From the NCBI RefSeq assembly GCF_017377795.1, contig NZ_JAFRDR010000003.1:248001-312000 (forward strand): 64,000 nt of DNA. Reading direction: 5' to 3'. Below are positions 27,040 to 36,045 of the stretch, piece by piece. Source of the DNA: Williamsia soli (lineage in GTDB: Bacteria > Actinomycetota > Actinomycetes > Mycobacteriales > Mycobacteriaceae). Every line of letters begins with the position of its first letter. The first letter of the stretch is position 1. The notes beneath the pieces are model-generated. The model had not been told where the DNA came from. It searched no databases and worked only from the letters and a program-made list of their open reading frames with translations. A program made the translations under genes and the position numbers.

Positions 27040-28193
27040 CGTTCACCCAGAATCCGGCGGGCAATGATCTCGCGCTGGATATCGCTGGTGCCTTCGCCGA
27101 TCGGCAGTAGGCCGGCATCACGCCAGTAGCGGTTCACCTTCGAGTCGATGGCGTACCCGTTACCGCCATGAAGATAGAGCGCGTCCCAGGCGACCTTGTG
27201 CGCCATCTCCGCCGCGAACAGCTTGACCGCTCCAGCTTCCAGGTCGGCCCGTTTTCCTGTGTCAAAAGCTTCTGCGGCAGCGAACGTCATTGACCGTGCC
27301 GCCTGGATCTGCGTGTACATGTCGGCGAGACGAAAGCGAACGGCTTGGAAGTTCGAGATCGTCTTACCGAACTGAACGCGTTGTTGCGTGTAGGCCAATG
27401 CTTCTTCGTACGCAGCCTGGGCCAGACCGATACACCGTGACGCGAAAGTGATGCGCGCGGTTTCATAACCGCTCATGAGCTGCCGGAAGCCTTGTCCTTC
27501 AACACCTCCGACCAGAGCGCTCTCGGGCACCTCGAGGTCGTCGAGCGCCAGAGAGTAGGACTTCATGCCGTGGTAACCCGCCGTCGGGATGTGCGTACCG
27601 GTCAGGTTCGGCGGAAGGAACTTGCCGGCAGGCTTCTCGACCATGAACAGGCTGATACCGCCGTGCTTGTGCTCATTGCTCGTGCGGGCGTATACGAACA
27701 GCAGGTCCGCGCGATTGGCAAACGTTGTCCACTGCTTGTTGCCGTTGAGCACGTAGCCATTCGAGGTGCGCTTGGCCGTGGTCTTGATGTTGGCTGCGTC
27801 GGAACCTGCCTCGGGTTCGGTGCCCGAGCTGGACGTCATGATGTCACCGGACGCCATCCCTGCGAGATACTTGGTGCGCTGCTCATCGGTGCCGTACAGA
27901 TGGAGGATGTGCCCGAGGGTGGAGTTGCGGTGGATGACGCTCCCCACCGAAAGGCTTGCCTTTGCGAGCTCTTCGGTCACGACACACAGCGCAGCTGTGT
28001 CCAGGCCGAGACCGCCATGTTCCTCGGGAAGTGTCACTCCGAACAGACCAAGTGCCCCCATCTTGGCGAGAACCTCGTCGGGAATCTGTTTGTCTTCCAG
28101 GTCGAGCGTTTGGGCGATCGGCTCGATCTCGCGTCTCGCGAATTCGCGGGTGCTTTCCTGAATGGCCAGGTGGTCTTCTGTCAAGTAGGTCAC
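27036..28193 (-). CDS. Acyl-CoA dehydrogenase
   Basis: The 385-residue flavoprotein has the FAD/CoA signatures MTSSSGTEPEAGSD and GYVLNGNKQWTTFA, and the catalytic glutamate in IGEGTSDIQRE near the C-terminus, so it should be active as an alpha,beta-dehydrogenase. Electrons would pass to an electron-transfer flavoprotein. It overlaps both neighbours by four bases. Between two MaoC proteins and upstream of a CitE-like lyase, a succinyl- or glutaryl-type branched substrate such as methylsuccinyl-CoA is an attractive but unproven guess. Confidence 0.85.
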   Translation of the reverse strand: MTYLTEDHLAIQESTREFARREIEPIAQTLDLEDKQIPDEVLAKMGALGLFGVTLPEEHGGLGLDTAALCVVTEELAKASLSVGSVIHRNSTLGHILHLYGTDEQRTKYLAGMASGDIMTSSSGTEPEAGSDAANIKTTAKRTSNGYVLNGNKQWTTFANRADLLFVYARTSNEHKHGGISLFMVEKPAGKFLPPNLTGTHIPTAGYHGMKSYSLALDDLEVPESALVGGVEGQGFRQLMSGYETARITFASRCIGLAQAAYEEALAYTQQRVQFGKTISNFQAVRFRLADMYTQIQAARSMTFAAAEAFDTGKRADLEAGAVKLFAAEMAHKVAWDALYLHGGNGYAIDSKVNRYWRDAGLLPIGEGTSDIQREIIARRILGER

Positions 28194-28669
28194 GTCGTCT
28201 TTTCCTTCATTCGCGCGAGATTGGTGCGTTGGAAGCTCAGCACTTGTTGCTGGTCTTGGTTGAAGCCGGCAGTTCGCCAGGTCACGATTCCCCAGCCGGG
28301 CTTGGACGAGGAAACACGGCAGCTCAAGGTCTCGGACCGGGCGTAGACGGTCTCTCCGTCGTAGACGGGGCGATCGAACACCAGATCATCGATGCCAAGA
28401 AAGGGCCCTCCGGCCTCTGACAGGTCCTCGACGGACAGCCCGAGAATAGTGGTGAATACGAGCATCGGATTGATCACCGCTCCGTCATAACCCTGGGCAG
28501 CGGCGTAATGGTCGTTGAAATAGATCGGGCAGAAGTTCATCGTCATCGTGCTGTACGTCTTGCTCTCAGAGCCCGAAAGTGTTCGACCCCAATGGTGGTC
28601 GAAGGTCTGACCCACGTGAAAGTCTTCGTACAGCAATCCGCGCTCGCGCCGGATTGTTTTCTCGCTCAC
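28190..28669 (-). CDS. MaoC-like protein, catalytic His replaced by Tyr
   Basis: The 159-residue hot-dog protein begins LYEDFHVGQTFDHHWG like the mesaconyl-CoA hydratase branch. Its active-site segment reads MNFCPIYFNDHYA, with tyrosine where relatives have the catalytic histidine. It starts with GTG, whose bases overlap the PrpD stop (GTGA). It may be the structural half of a heteromeric hydratase with the protein at 26515-27039, as known for split MaoC pairs in steroid catabolism, or may use different chemistry. Confidence 0.7.
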   Translation of the reverse strand: MSEKTIRRERGLLYEDFHVGQTFDHHWGRTLSGSESKTYSTMTMNFCPIYFNDHYAAAQGYDGAVINPMLVFTTILGLSVEDLSEAGGPFLGIDDLVFDRPVYDGETVYARSETLSCRVSSSKPGWGIVTWRTAGFNQDQQQVLSFQRTNLARMKEKTT

Positions 28670-30057
28670 TGGGCACCACGCCGTCCGGCCGTCTCCGAGA
28701 AGGCGTCGACCAACTGCGAGACGCTGAGGTTTTCGACCTCCAACACGGTCTTGGACACCTCCTCGGCCGTTGCCTCGTCCCAGCGACGGGTCACGTTGCT
28801 GCGGAACTTGGCGACGACCTCTGACTCGGTGAGTGGCTGCTCGTGGGTGCCACGACTCGATGCGTGACGCTTCTGCAGCACGGATCCATCGTTGAAGGTG
28901 ATGACGACCTCACCCGGGAAGTGCGCCGGGTAGTCGCTCTGTTCATCGACAGGGCAGGTGACGAGGGCCGCGATCCGGCGCACTGCCGGATCGTCGAGCG
29001 GTTGGTCGTAGAAGGATGCGAGGTCGACCCGGCCTTGCTGAAGAGCCAGCGCGACGGCGAACTGGATACTGAACAGAGCGTCATAGATGGTCTCCGGCGC
29101 GATGCGGCGATCAACCGGGGCTGCCACCGCCGGTATGAGCCGTTCGCTGGTGGGTGCGGAGATCGACGCGATGTCGTCGAGACTGCGTCCGGAGTCGAGC
29201 AGTTGTTCGCGCAGTTCGAGGGCGGCATCTATGAAGGCATGGGTGAAATGGCAACAGGGATAAGGCTTGAGCGCCAGTTCCGCAGACATCCAGTGGCTAC
29301 CGAGATCGTCCAGGTGAAGTGCGGTGCGATCAGGTACCCGGCCGAGGTGACTCATGAAGAGCCCGTTGTCGCCCTCGAACACCGAAGCGGGGCCGATGAA
29401 ACCCTCCTCGGCCAGCGTGCTCGCAACGATGCCGCTGTGAGCAGCCCATCCTGGGTGCAGACGCTTGAGCCACGAGTGATGCAGTTCGAGGATCCCGGCA
29501 GCCTGGCTGCCGGCAAGACCCATGGCGCGGACAATTGTCTCGGGCGACGACCCACGGACGCTGCCGGTTGCGCACACTGCGCCAAAGGTGCCCAGAATGC
29601 CGGTCGGATGAAATCCTCGATCGTGGAACTCGCCCTGCCCTGCAATGGCCAGGCGTGTTCCGACCTCGATGCCGATGATGTAGGCCAAGAGCAGGTCCGT
29701 GCCGCCGGCATCCTCGGCCTCTGCCACGGACAACGCCGAGGCGAGCGCGGGAGCACTGGCGTGATGGATGGCTTCGATGTGCGTGTCGTCGAAGTCGAGG
29801 CCGTGGATCAGCGTCCCATTGACCAGTGCGGCCGATGCTGCCGGGAGCGGTGTTCCCCAGCCGAGCACTCGGCTGTCCTCACCGCGGCCGAGACGTATTC
29901 CGGCGCGGTGCACCGATTCACCGAAGTCCATTGTTGTAGAGGCGACTGCGATGCCAAGACAATCCGCCAGGTGCAGCACTGCTCTATCGCGGACAGGGCG
30001 TGGGACGTCTTCGATCGTCAGCTCCGAGGCGAAGCCGGCAAGCTCGGATGCGATCAT
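28666..30057 (-). CDS. MmgE/PrpD-family protein
   Basis: The 463-residue protein belongs to the MmgE/PrpD family, which includes 2-methylcitrate dehydratase, cis-aconitate decarboxylase and iminodisuccinate epimerase. Family-type segments include FDDTHIEAIHHASAPA near the middle of the N-terminal helical domain and LKPYPCCHFTHAFIDAA. The ATG at 30057 has GGAGG upstream; the longer frame runs through the operator and is discounted. It is the first gene of the six-gene operon under a double operator. Dehydration of a hydroxylated tricarboxylate or dicarboxylate is the general expectation; the exact activity is open. Confidence 0.8.
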   Translation of the reverse strand: MIASELAGFASELTIEDVPRPVRDRAVLHLADCLGIAVASTTMDFGESVHRAGIRLGRGEDSRVLGWGTPLPAASAALVNGTLIHGLDFDDTHIEAIHHASAPALASALSVAEAEDAGGTDLLLAYIIGIEVGTRLAIAGQGEFHDRGFHPTGILGTFGAVCATGSVRGSSPETIVRAMGLAGSQAAGILELHHSWLKRLHPGWAAHSGIVASTLAEEGFIGPASVFEGDNGLFMSHLGRVPDRTALHLDDLGSHWMSAELALKPYPCCHFTHAFIDAALELREQLLDSGRSLDDIASISAPTSERLIPAVAAPVDRRIAPETIYDALFSIQFAVALALQQGRVDLASFYDQPLDDPAVRRIAALVTCPVDEQSDYPAHFPGEVVITFNDGSVLQKRHASSRGTHEQPLTESEVVAKFRSNVTRRWDEATAEEVSKTVLEVENLSVSQLVDAFSETAGRRGAQ

Positions 30058-30069
30058 AGAGTAACCTCC

Positions 30070-30100
30070 AATTGACAGACAATTACATTGACTGACTATT
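30070..30100. promoter_or_regulatory. Candidate double GntR/FCD operator, divergent promoter
   Basis: AATTGACAGACAATT (30070-30084) matches the palindrome at all but one position. CATTGACTGACTATT (30086-30100) is a second copy with a centre 16 bp away. They lie between the PrpD operon and the divergent acyl-CoA dehydrogenase operon. Confidence 0.7.
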
Positions 30101-30218
30101 ACTGTACATGTAACCGTGGAGCTGGCAATAGAGTTTGCGCAAGCCGATAAAGCGAGACTGTCGGACAACTGCCGGGCATGCTTGGCAGTAGTTCGGGCCT
30201 CTTTGTAAAGGAGACGTG

Positions 30219-31388
30219 ATGACGTCGAACAGCGACTTCGATCTATCGGACCTGGACCTCAGCGCGTTCCGAGTTCGGCTCAGGACGTGGATCGGCGAGA
30301 ACATCGCTCATCTCGCGCCCGCGAGCAGCACTGAGGACTCCCGACGAGAAACCAACCAGCGAATGTACGACGCCGGTCTGCTGGGTCTCACCTGGCCGAC
30401 GGAGCTCGGAGGACGAGCGCTCAGTGCCGCACACCAGACCGTCTGGAACGACGAGATGCGGGACTACCAGTGGTCGCTTCCCTATTCGGCGGTCACCGTG
30501 GGTATCTGCGCACCCACGGTTCGCGATTTCGGGACAACCGAGCAGAAAACCCGACACATCCCCCGCATGTTGCGCGGCGACGAGCGTTGGACCCAGCTGC
30601 TGTCCGAGCCGGGAGCAGGATCCGACCTGGCAAGCGTCTCGACCACCGCTACGCTTCAGGGCGACGAATACGTCATCACCGGCCAGAAGGTGTGGACCTC
30701 ACTCGCCGTCGAGTCGGATCTTGCGTTGGCACTGGTGCGGACCTCGCGTGAAGAGCGCCGACACAACGGTCTGACCATGATCGTGGTCGACCTGAAGGCA
30801 CCCGGGGTTGAGATCCGCCCGCTGCGTGAGATCACCGGTGAGACGAACTTCAACGAAGTCTTCCTCGACGAGGTCAAAGTGTCCCCCGAGGCCATTCTCG
30901 GCGAAGTCGGCGGGGGCTGGGCCGTACTGATCGCGATGCTCACACACGAACGTCTGGCGCTCGGAGCCGGGACGACCGGTTCGAGGATGGATGCTGACGT
31001 CTTTGAAACACTCGTCGAACTCAGCCGCGATCGCGGCGTGATCGATGAGCCCCACGTCTCCGCAGCGCTGCTCGACCTCTACATCGAACAGCGGATCCTC
31101 GACCTCAACGGAATCCGGATCCGCCGCGCCATCGAGACCTCGAACCCGCAGGGACCGCTCGGATCCTTCGTCAAGGTCGGCACCGGTGCCGCAGCTGAAG
31201 CGGCCGCACGGGCCAGCGCGCTTGTCGCAGGCAAGGCCACCATGGCCTGGTCCGCGAAGGACGCCGCCGCCCAGGAGGCGGCGCACCTCATGCTCAGCTT
31301 CCCCATGGCGTCGATCGCCGGCGGAACCACAGAAATTCAGAAGAACGCGATCGCCGAGCGGCTACTGGGGCTTCCCCGAGGAAGCTGA
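30219..31388 (+). CDS. Acyl-CoA dehydrogenase, first of a pair
   Basis: The 389-residue protein has LLSEPGAGSDLASVST and YVITGQKVWTS for FAD and substrate binding. At the usual C-terminal catalytic position it reads IAGGTTEIQ, with glycine in place of glutamate, so a different base may act. The ATG at 30219 follows AAAGGAG by five bases and is preferred to the GTG at 30216. The next gene is a second, divergent-type dehydrogenase, which suggests an alpha2beta2 heterotetramer like FadE pairs in sterol side-chain or ring degradation. Confidence 0.8.
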   Translation: MTSNSDFDLSDLDLSAFRVRLRTWIGENIAHLAPASSTEDSRRETNQRMYDAGLLGLTWPTELGGRALSAAHQTVWNDEMRDYQWSLPYSAVTVGICAPTVRDFGTTEQKTRHIPRMLRGDERWTQLLSEPGAGSDLASVSTTATLQGDEYVITGQKVWTSLAVESDLALALVRTSREERRHNGLTMIVVDLKAPGVEIRPLREITGETNFNEVFLDEVKVSPEAILGEVGGGWAVLIAMLTHERLALGAGTTGSRMDADVFETLVELSRDRGVIDEPHVSAALLDLYIEQRILDLNGIRIRRAIETSNPQGPLGSFVKVGTGAAAEAAARASALVAGKATMAWSAKDAAAQEAAHLMLSFPMASIAGGTTEIQKNAIAERLLGLPRGS

Positions 31389-31432
31389 CAGGCCAACCCA
31401 CGACCACTCGGACGCTTTGAGAGGACTCCCCC

Positions 31433-32581
31433 ATGTACATACCCATTCCGATGAACGACGAGCACGTCGCGATGGACGACACCATTCGCCACCTCCTCGC
31501 GCGTTCCGTCGCTCTCGAAGACGTTCGCGGTGTCCTGGACCTGGGCGCGGATGGACTGCGCAACACCACGGTGTGGAAGCAAGCCTCGGCAATCGGGCTG
31601 CCCGGTATCACCATCCCGGAGCAATACGGAGGCATGGGCGGGACCCCATTGGACATGTTTGTCGGCTTCCGAGCATGGGGCAAAGTTGTGCACCCATCGC
31701 CGTTGTTCTCGTCGATCGCGCTGGCGGCGCCGGCCCTGGTACAAGCGGGCTCAGTGGCCGCCAGGAAAGAGCACCTTCCCGGTATCGCTTCGGGTGAGGT
31801 TCTCGCGGCGTTGGCCGCCTACGAAGACTCGGCCGGCTGGGATCTCGACCGCATCACGACGACTGCGACACCGTCACAGGACGGTGCTTATCTGCTCACC
31901 GGCCGGAAGCTGCAAGTCCTCGATCTCACCGGGGCCGACGTGGTCCTCGTGGTCGCAAGGGCTGACTTCGGGATCGGCCTCTTCGCAGCCGATCGAGATG
32001 ATCCCGGTTTCACCGACGAACCGCTCACAAGCTTTGATCTCACTCGCTCACTCAGCCACCTGGAGCTCAATCGCGTTCCGGCGCGGCTGGTGTCAGATGA
32101 GCATGATTGCGCACCGCAGTTGAGGGAAGCACTCCGCGAAGCGGAGTTGTGCCTCGTGGCGGACTGCATCGGTGGAGCGGAAGCGGCACTCGACATGGCC
32201 ATCTCCTACGCCAAGGTCCGCGAGCAATTCGGCCGCCCCATCGGCGGGTTCCAGTCGATCAAACACAAGCTGGCCGACTTGGCAGTGACTGTGGAAGGAA
32301 TGATCTCGTCGGGGTGGACCGCCGCCGAGGAAGCCGAAGCGGGCGGAAAGACCGCCTATGACGACCTCCTCCTCGCCAAGATCTACTGCACGGACGCGTA
32401 TTACAGGGTCGCGCGCGCCAACATCCATGTTCACGGTGGTATCGGGTTCACCTGGGAGCATCCGGCACACCTGTACTTCCGCCGCGCCGTCGCGAACTCG
32501 ATGCTGTTGGGTGATGAGGACGTCGACCGGTCCACTCTCTTCGCGCGCCTCGTGAGCCGCCAGGCCGGGGAGGGCGCATGA
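31433..32581 (+). CDS. Acyl-CoA dehydrogenase, partner chain
   Basis: The 382-residue protein is of the partner-type FadE class: a reduced N-terminal half and a C-terminal HVHGGIGFTWEHPAHLYFRR segment, with no EGT..Q catalytic motif. In characterised actinobacterial heterotetramers such a chain pairs with an adjacent FadE chain and shares the FAD sites. It follows the first dehydrogenase by 44 bases and overlaps the next gene by four bases (ATGA). The GAGAGGA site upstream supports this start. Confidence 0.8.
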   Translation: MYIPIPMNDEHVAMDDTIRHLLARSVALEDVRGVLDLGADGLRNTTVWKQASAIGLPGITIPEQYGGMGGTPLDMFVGFRAWGKVVHPSPLFSSIALAAPALVQAGSVAARKEHLPGIASGEVLAALAAYEDSAGWDLDRITTTATPSQDGAYLLTGRKLQVLDLTGADVVLVVARADFGIGLFAADRDDPGFTDEPLTSFDLTRSLSHLELNRVPARLVSDEHDCAPQLREALREAELCLVADCIGGAEAALDMAISYAKVREQFGRPIGGFQSIKHKLADLAVTVEGMISSGWTAAEEAEAGGKTAYDDLLLAKIYCTDAYYRVARANIHVHGGIGFTWEHPAHLYFRRAVANSMLLGDEDVDRSTLFARLVSRQAGEGA

Positions 32582-33015
32582 GCAGCAGCTCGGACCTACT
32601 CCAGGAAGACGCTATCCGGCGGCTGATCGCCCTCTACGCTTTCAAACTCGACGACCGCGACTACAGCGCGCTGGCCGCCATGCTGCATGAAGACTGCGTC
32701 ATGGCGGTGGGGAGTTTCAAACAGACCGGCCGCGATGAAATGATCGCCGCTGTGGCGAATATGCAAACGCAGGAGCCAGGCCGGCACCTTCTGGGCCCGA
32801 CTGTCGTCCAGCTGGGAGATCAAGGCCACGCGTCGGCCTGGACAGACATGGTCGGAATCGTTCCCGGACCGGACAGCAGCCAGGTCATCGCAGGAACCTG
32901 GCGCTATCACGACCGCCTCGTTCTGGGCGAGGACGGCTGGCTCTTCACACACCGTTTCCTGCATTCTCCGGCGGAGCCGCTCATGTGGGGAGCGCCCTCA
33001 GTTCCGACGCGGTGA
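32578..33015 (+). CDS. NTF2-fold SnoaL-like protein
   Basis: The 145-residue protein has the SnoaL_4-type layout: IRRLIALYAFKLDDRDYSALAAML at the start and GTWRYHDRLV plus DGWLFTHRF in the later strands. This cone fold is used by ketosteroid isomerases, limonene epoxide hydrolase, polyketide cyclases and dioxygenase beta subunits. The start overlaps the dehydrogenase stop by four bases, and its TGA overlaps the ATG of the MFS gene. The reaction is not evident; isomerase or hydrolase roles are possible. Confidence 0.75.
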   Translation: MSSSSDLLQEDAIRRLIALYAFKLDDRDYSALAAMLHEDCVMAVGSFKQTGRDEMIAAVANMQTQEPGRHLLGPTVVQLGDQGHASAWTDMVGIVPGPDSSQVIAGTWRYHDRLVLGEDGWLFTHRFLHSPAEPLMWGAPSVPTR

Positions 33016-34238
33016 TGGGTTCGGGCCAGTTACAGCGTGAGCACACGTCAGGAATGTCCCGCGGCCTGACTTTGCTTTTCGCCATCGCCGGGGGCGCTGC
33101 CGTCGGCAACCTCTACTGGGCCGGGCCACTGCTCAGTGACATCGGCGAGTCACTGGACGTGTCGGATGGACAGGCCGGACTTCTGGTGACGGTCACGCAG
33201 ATCGGCTACGCCGTTGGCATTTTCCTGGTGGTACCACTCGGTGACACCGTGAACCGTCGACGCCTCATTCCGTCGATCATGCTCTGCTCGGCCGCCGCAT
33301 TGGTGGCGTGCGCTGCCGCCCCCAACTTTGCGGTGCTCCTTGTCGCATTGGCCGCGCTGGGGCTGACCACGGTGTCGGCACAGCTTCTGACGCCGCTGGC
33401 CGGCGACCTTGCTCGGGACGAGCAGCGTGGGCGCGTTCTCGGAACTGTCGTGTCCGGTCTCATCATAGGAATCCTGCTGTCTCGGACCGTCAGTGGTTTT
33501 GTCGCCGACGCCTTCGGTTGGCGCGCAATCTACCTCGCGGCGGCCGTGCTGATGACGCTCCTGGCAATCGTCCTCATCGTTGTACTTCCGACAGCTCCGG
33601 AGCGGCCGGCAATCGGCTACCGCAGATTGCTCCTCTCGGTTTTCGGCGCTGTACGCCAACACAAGACAGTCCGTGTGACGATGATCATCGGAATGGCCGC
33701 CTTCGCGGTCTTCACGATGTTCTGGACCGGCCTCACATTTCTCCTGAGTTCTCCTCCGTTCTCGTACTCCGTCAACCAGATCGGACTTGTCGGACTTGTC
33801 GGACTGGCAGGCGCCGTGGCCGCTCGTCGTGCCGGCGCACTGTACGACCGTGGCCTGTCAGTACCCGCCACCGGCATCGCACTGGTGCTCACCCTCGTGG
33901 CCTTGGCGTTCGCCGGTTTCGGCGCACAGTCCATCGTGGTGATCATCGGCTCCGTCCTCCTGTTCGACGTGGCGATCCAGATGGTCAACATCCTCAATCA
34001 GACCCGCATCTTGTCGATCGACCCTACGGCCCGTAGTCGGCTCAACACCGCCTTTGTCACAGTCAACTTTGTCGGAGGCGCCTTCGGATCCGCACTCGCC
34101 GGCATTCTCTGGCAAGTCGGCGGGTGGTCCGCGCTGGTTTGGGGCGCAGCAGCGCTCATCGTGTCGGCGTCAGCGGTGTGGCTCGGCTACCGAGGCCTAC
34201 TCACCGGCACCGTCGAATCCGCTGCGGCCAAAGGATGA
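33015..34238 (+). CDS. MFS transporter
   Basis: The 407-residue protein has about 12 membrane helices and the MFS loop 2-3 signature VPLGDTVNRRRLIP. It resembles YnfM/Bcr-type proton-coupled transporters. The ATG at 33015 shares a base with the preceding TGA (TGATG), which supports coupling and this start over the earlier in-frame ATG at 32985. It is the last gene of the dehydrogenase-pair operon, so it may import the pathway substrate or export an intermediate. Confidence 0.8.
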   Translation: MGSGQLQREHTSGMSRGLTLLFAIAGGAAVGNLYWAGPLLSDIGESLDVSDGQAGLLVTVTQIGYAVGIFLVVPLGDTVNRRRLIPSIMLCSAAALVACAAAPNFAVLLVALAALGLTTVSAQLLTPLAGDLARDEQRGRVLGTVVSGLIIGILLSRTVSGFVADAFGWRAIYLAAAVLMTLLAIVLIVVLPTAPERPAIGYRRLLLSVFGAVRQHKTVRVTMIIGMAAFAVFTMFWTGLTFLLSSPPFSYSVNQIGLVGLVGLAGAVAARRAGALYDRGLSVPATGIALVLTLVALAFAGFGAQSIVVIIGSVLLFDVAIQMVNILNQTRILSIDPTARSRLNTAFVTVNFVGGAFGSALAGILWQVGGWSALVWGAAALIVSASAVWLGYRGLLTGTVESAAAKG

Positions 34239-34260
34239 CACCTCACACGGGCCCCTGTCC

Positions 34261-34290
34261 GCCGCTCAGCGCGCAACTGCGCTGAGCGGC
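34261..34290. terminator. Bidirectional hairpin terminator
   Basis: GCCGCTCAGCGC (34261-34272) pairs perfectly with 34279-34290 around a 6-base loop. It lies between the convergent MFS and amidohydrolase genes. Confidence 0.85.
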
Positions 34291-34304
34291 CGTGGACCGC
34301 GGTC

Positions 34305-35177
34305 TCACCAGCCGAAGGTCGCCGAGACAGTGCCGCCCATGAGTGCGGCCTTCTCGTCCTTCGACAGAGGGAGATGGTCTCTGAATGCCGCGACAGAGTC
34401 GCCGTAGGACACCAGCTTGAGGGCGCGCGTCCAGTCCGTACCCCACATGCAACGCTCAATTCCGAACGAATCAAAGTAACGAGCCAAGGGCGACCACAGG
34501 TCTGTGAACGGGAACGGCTCGTGCGACAGAGTAGGTGCAGCCGAGATCTTGACGGAGACGTTGTCGTACCGGGCCAAGGAAAGCACGCTGCCGATTGCCG
34601 CGAAGGGGTCGGACGGCACGGGGGGCTCGAAAGGTTGAGCCAAGCCCAGGTGGTCCAGAACGAATCGCGTTTCCGGGTACAACTGGGCCAGCCGGTCGAG
34701 GTGCTGCAGCTGACCAGGGCAGTAGACACAAATCGGGAAGTCGAATTTCTGCGCGGCTGTGACGACAGCCTTGACTTCGGCCGACGCAGCGTCGAACCCC
34801 TCGATCACGCCCGGCATCAGCCGGATCCCGACCGAGCCGGGGATGTCGCCCCAGCTGTCGATGTCTTCCACTGCGCCGGCCACATAAGGATTGATCGGGG
34901 CGATGATCCGGAACCTATCTGGGTTCTGCCGGTAGACATCAGCGGTGTAGCTCGAGTCGTTGTGGTAAAACGCCCACGACGACACTGCCAGCGCACAGTC
35001 CACACCCGCCGCGTCCATCGCAGCGAGCATTTCCTCGCCGGTCATCGAATCGGGTCCCACCAGTCGGCCTTTCCATGGGCGACCCGGGTGATCCGGTTCG
35101 TATACGTGTACCTGCGCATCGATGATGGGCGTGGTCTGCGCAGCAGCGGACGACGTCGACTCTTGTGACGGGCTCAT
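34305..35177 (-). CDS. Amidohydrolase_2-family hydrolase/decarboxylase
   Basis: The 290-residue TIM-barrel protein belongs to PF04909. It has IIDAQVHVYEP at the first metal site, RFVLDHLG in the middle and MWGTDWTRAL near the end. The family includes lactonases such as 2-pyrone-4,6-dicarboxylate hydrolase, and also ACMSD-type decarboxylases. A lactonase would fit downstream of a Baeyer-Villiger enzyme. It is the third gene after the alcohol dehydrogenase and crotonase, 82 bases behind the latter. Confidence 0.8.
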   Translation of the reverse strand: MSPSQESTSSAAAQTTPIIDAQVHVYEPDHPGRPWKGRLVGPDSMTGEEMLAAMDAAGVDCALAVSSWAFYHNDSSYTADVYRQNPDRFRIIAPINPYVAGAVEDIDSWGDIPGSVGIRLMPGVIEGFDAASAEVKAVVTAAQKFDFPICVYCPGQLQHLDRLAQLYPETRFVLDHLGLAQPFEPPVPSDPFAAIGSVLSLARYDNVSVKISAAPTLSHEPFPFTDLWSPLARYFDSFGIERCMWGTDWTRALKLVSYGDSVAAFRDHLPLSKDEKAALMGGTVSATFGW

Positions 35178-35259
35178 TTCTCCAAATCCTCTTCTCTCTC
35201 ATGGCATCACATGCCTGCTCTCGACACCGATGTCGGCGCCGTTCGATCGAATTTGCTCC

Positions 35260-36045
35260 CTAGCGGCCGAACCAGACAGGAGCTCGCTTCTCGGCGAAAG
35301 CCGTCGCACCTTCCCGCGCGTCGCGGGACTCATAGATCGGCCGCGCCAGCCGGTCCTGTTCCGACCACTCGTCCGCCCGCGACCACTCGGCGGCCGCCCG
35401 CGCGATCTGCTTGGTTGCCGTCACTGCGAGTGGACCATTCGCGGCGATCGTCGAAGCGAGCTCGAGCGCCACCGAGAGAGCCTCACCCTCGCCGGTCAAC
35501 CGATTCACCAAACCCAACTCCGCGGCTCGCCGCGCGGAGATGGTGTCGCCGGTCAGGAGCATCTCGAGCGCGATGGCCGTCGGGATCCGTTGCGGCAGCC
35601 TCATTGCGGCTCCCCCGCCGGCCACAGTTGCCAATTTGACCTCAGGCACTCCGAAAGCAGCGGCTTCCGAAGCCACAACCAGGTCGCAGGCCAACATCAA
35701 CTCGAAGCCGCCGGCAACTGCCCATCCCTCCACTGCCGCGATCAGAGGCTTGCGCGGCGGAAGCTGCGTCAGCCCACCGAAACCCTTACCCTCGACCCAC
35801 GGCAGATCTCCGGCCAGAAGCGCTTTGAGATCCATTCCGCTACAAAATGTCCCGCCCGCGCCCGTCAACACCCCCACGCGGAGCTCATCATCGGAATCGA
35901 GTTCCTGCACAGCGTCCGCAATCCGTCGTGCGACGTCCCCGTTGACTGCATTGCGGACTGCCGGCCTATTGATGGTGATCACCAGGATGCGGTCCCGGAC
36001 GGTGACCGTAACCGTCGGCTCTCCTTCGTCGACAATGGGCTTCAT
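35260..36045 (-). CDS. Enoyl-CoA hydratase
   Basis: The 261-residue crotonase has a normal active site: GTFCSGMDLKAL for CoA binding, AGGFELMLACD with the first glutamate and VPEVKLA with the second. It should hydrate trans-2-enoyl-CoA to the (S)-3-hydroxyacyl-CoA. Its ATG overlaps the alcohol dehydrogenase stop (ATGA). It contrasts with the other crotonase at 21158-22099, which has lost both residues. Confidence 0.85.
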   Translation of the reverse strand: MKPIVDEGEPTVTVTVRDRILVITINRPAVRNAVNGDVARRIADAVQELDSDDELRVGVLTGAGGTFCSGMDLKALLAGDLPWVEGKGFGGLTQLPPRKPLIAAVEGWAVAGGFELMLACDLVVASEAAAFGVPEVKLATVAGGGAAMRLPQRIPTAIALEMLLTGDTISARRAAELGLVNRLTGEGEALSVALELASTIAANGPLAVTATKQIARAAAEWSRADEWSEQDRLARPIYESRDAREGATAFAEKRAPVWFGR

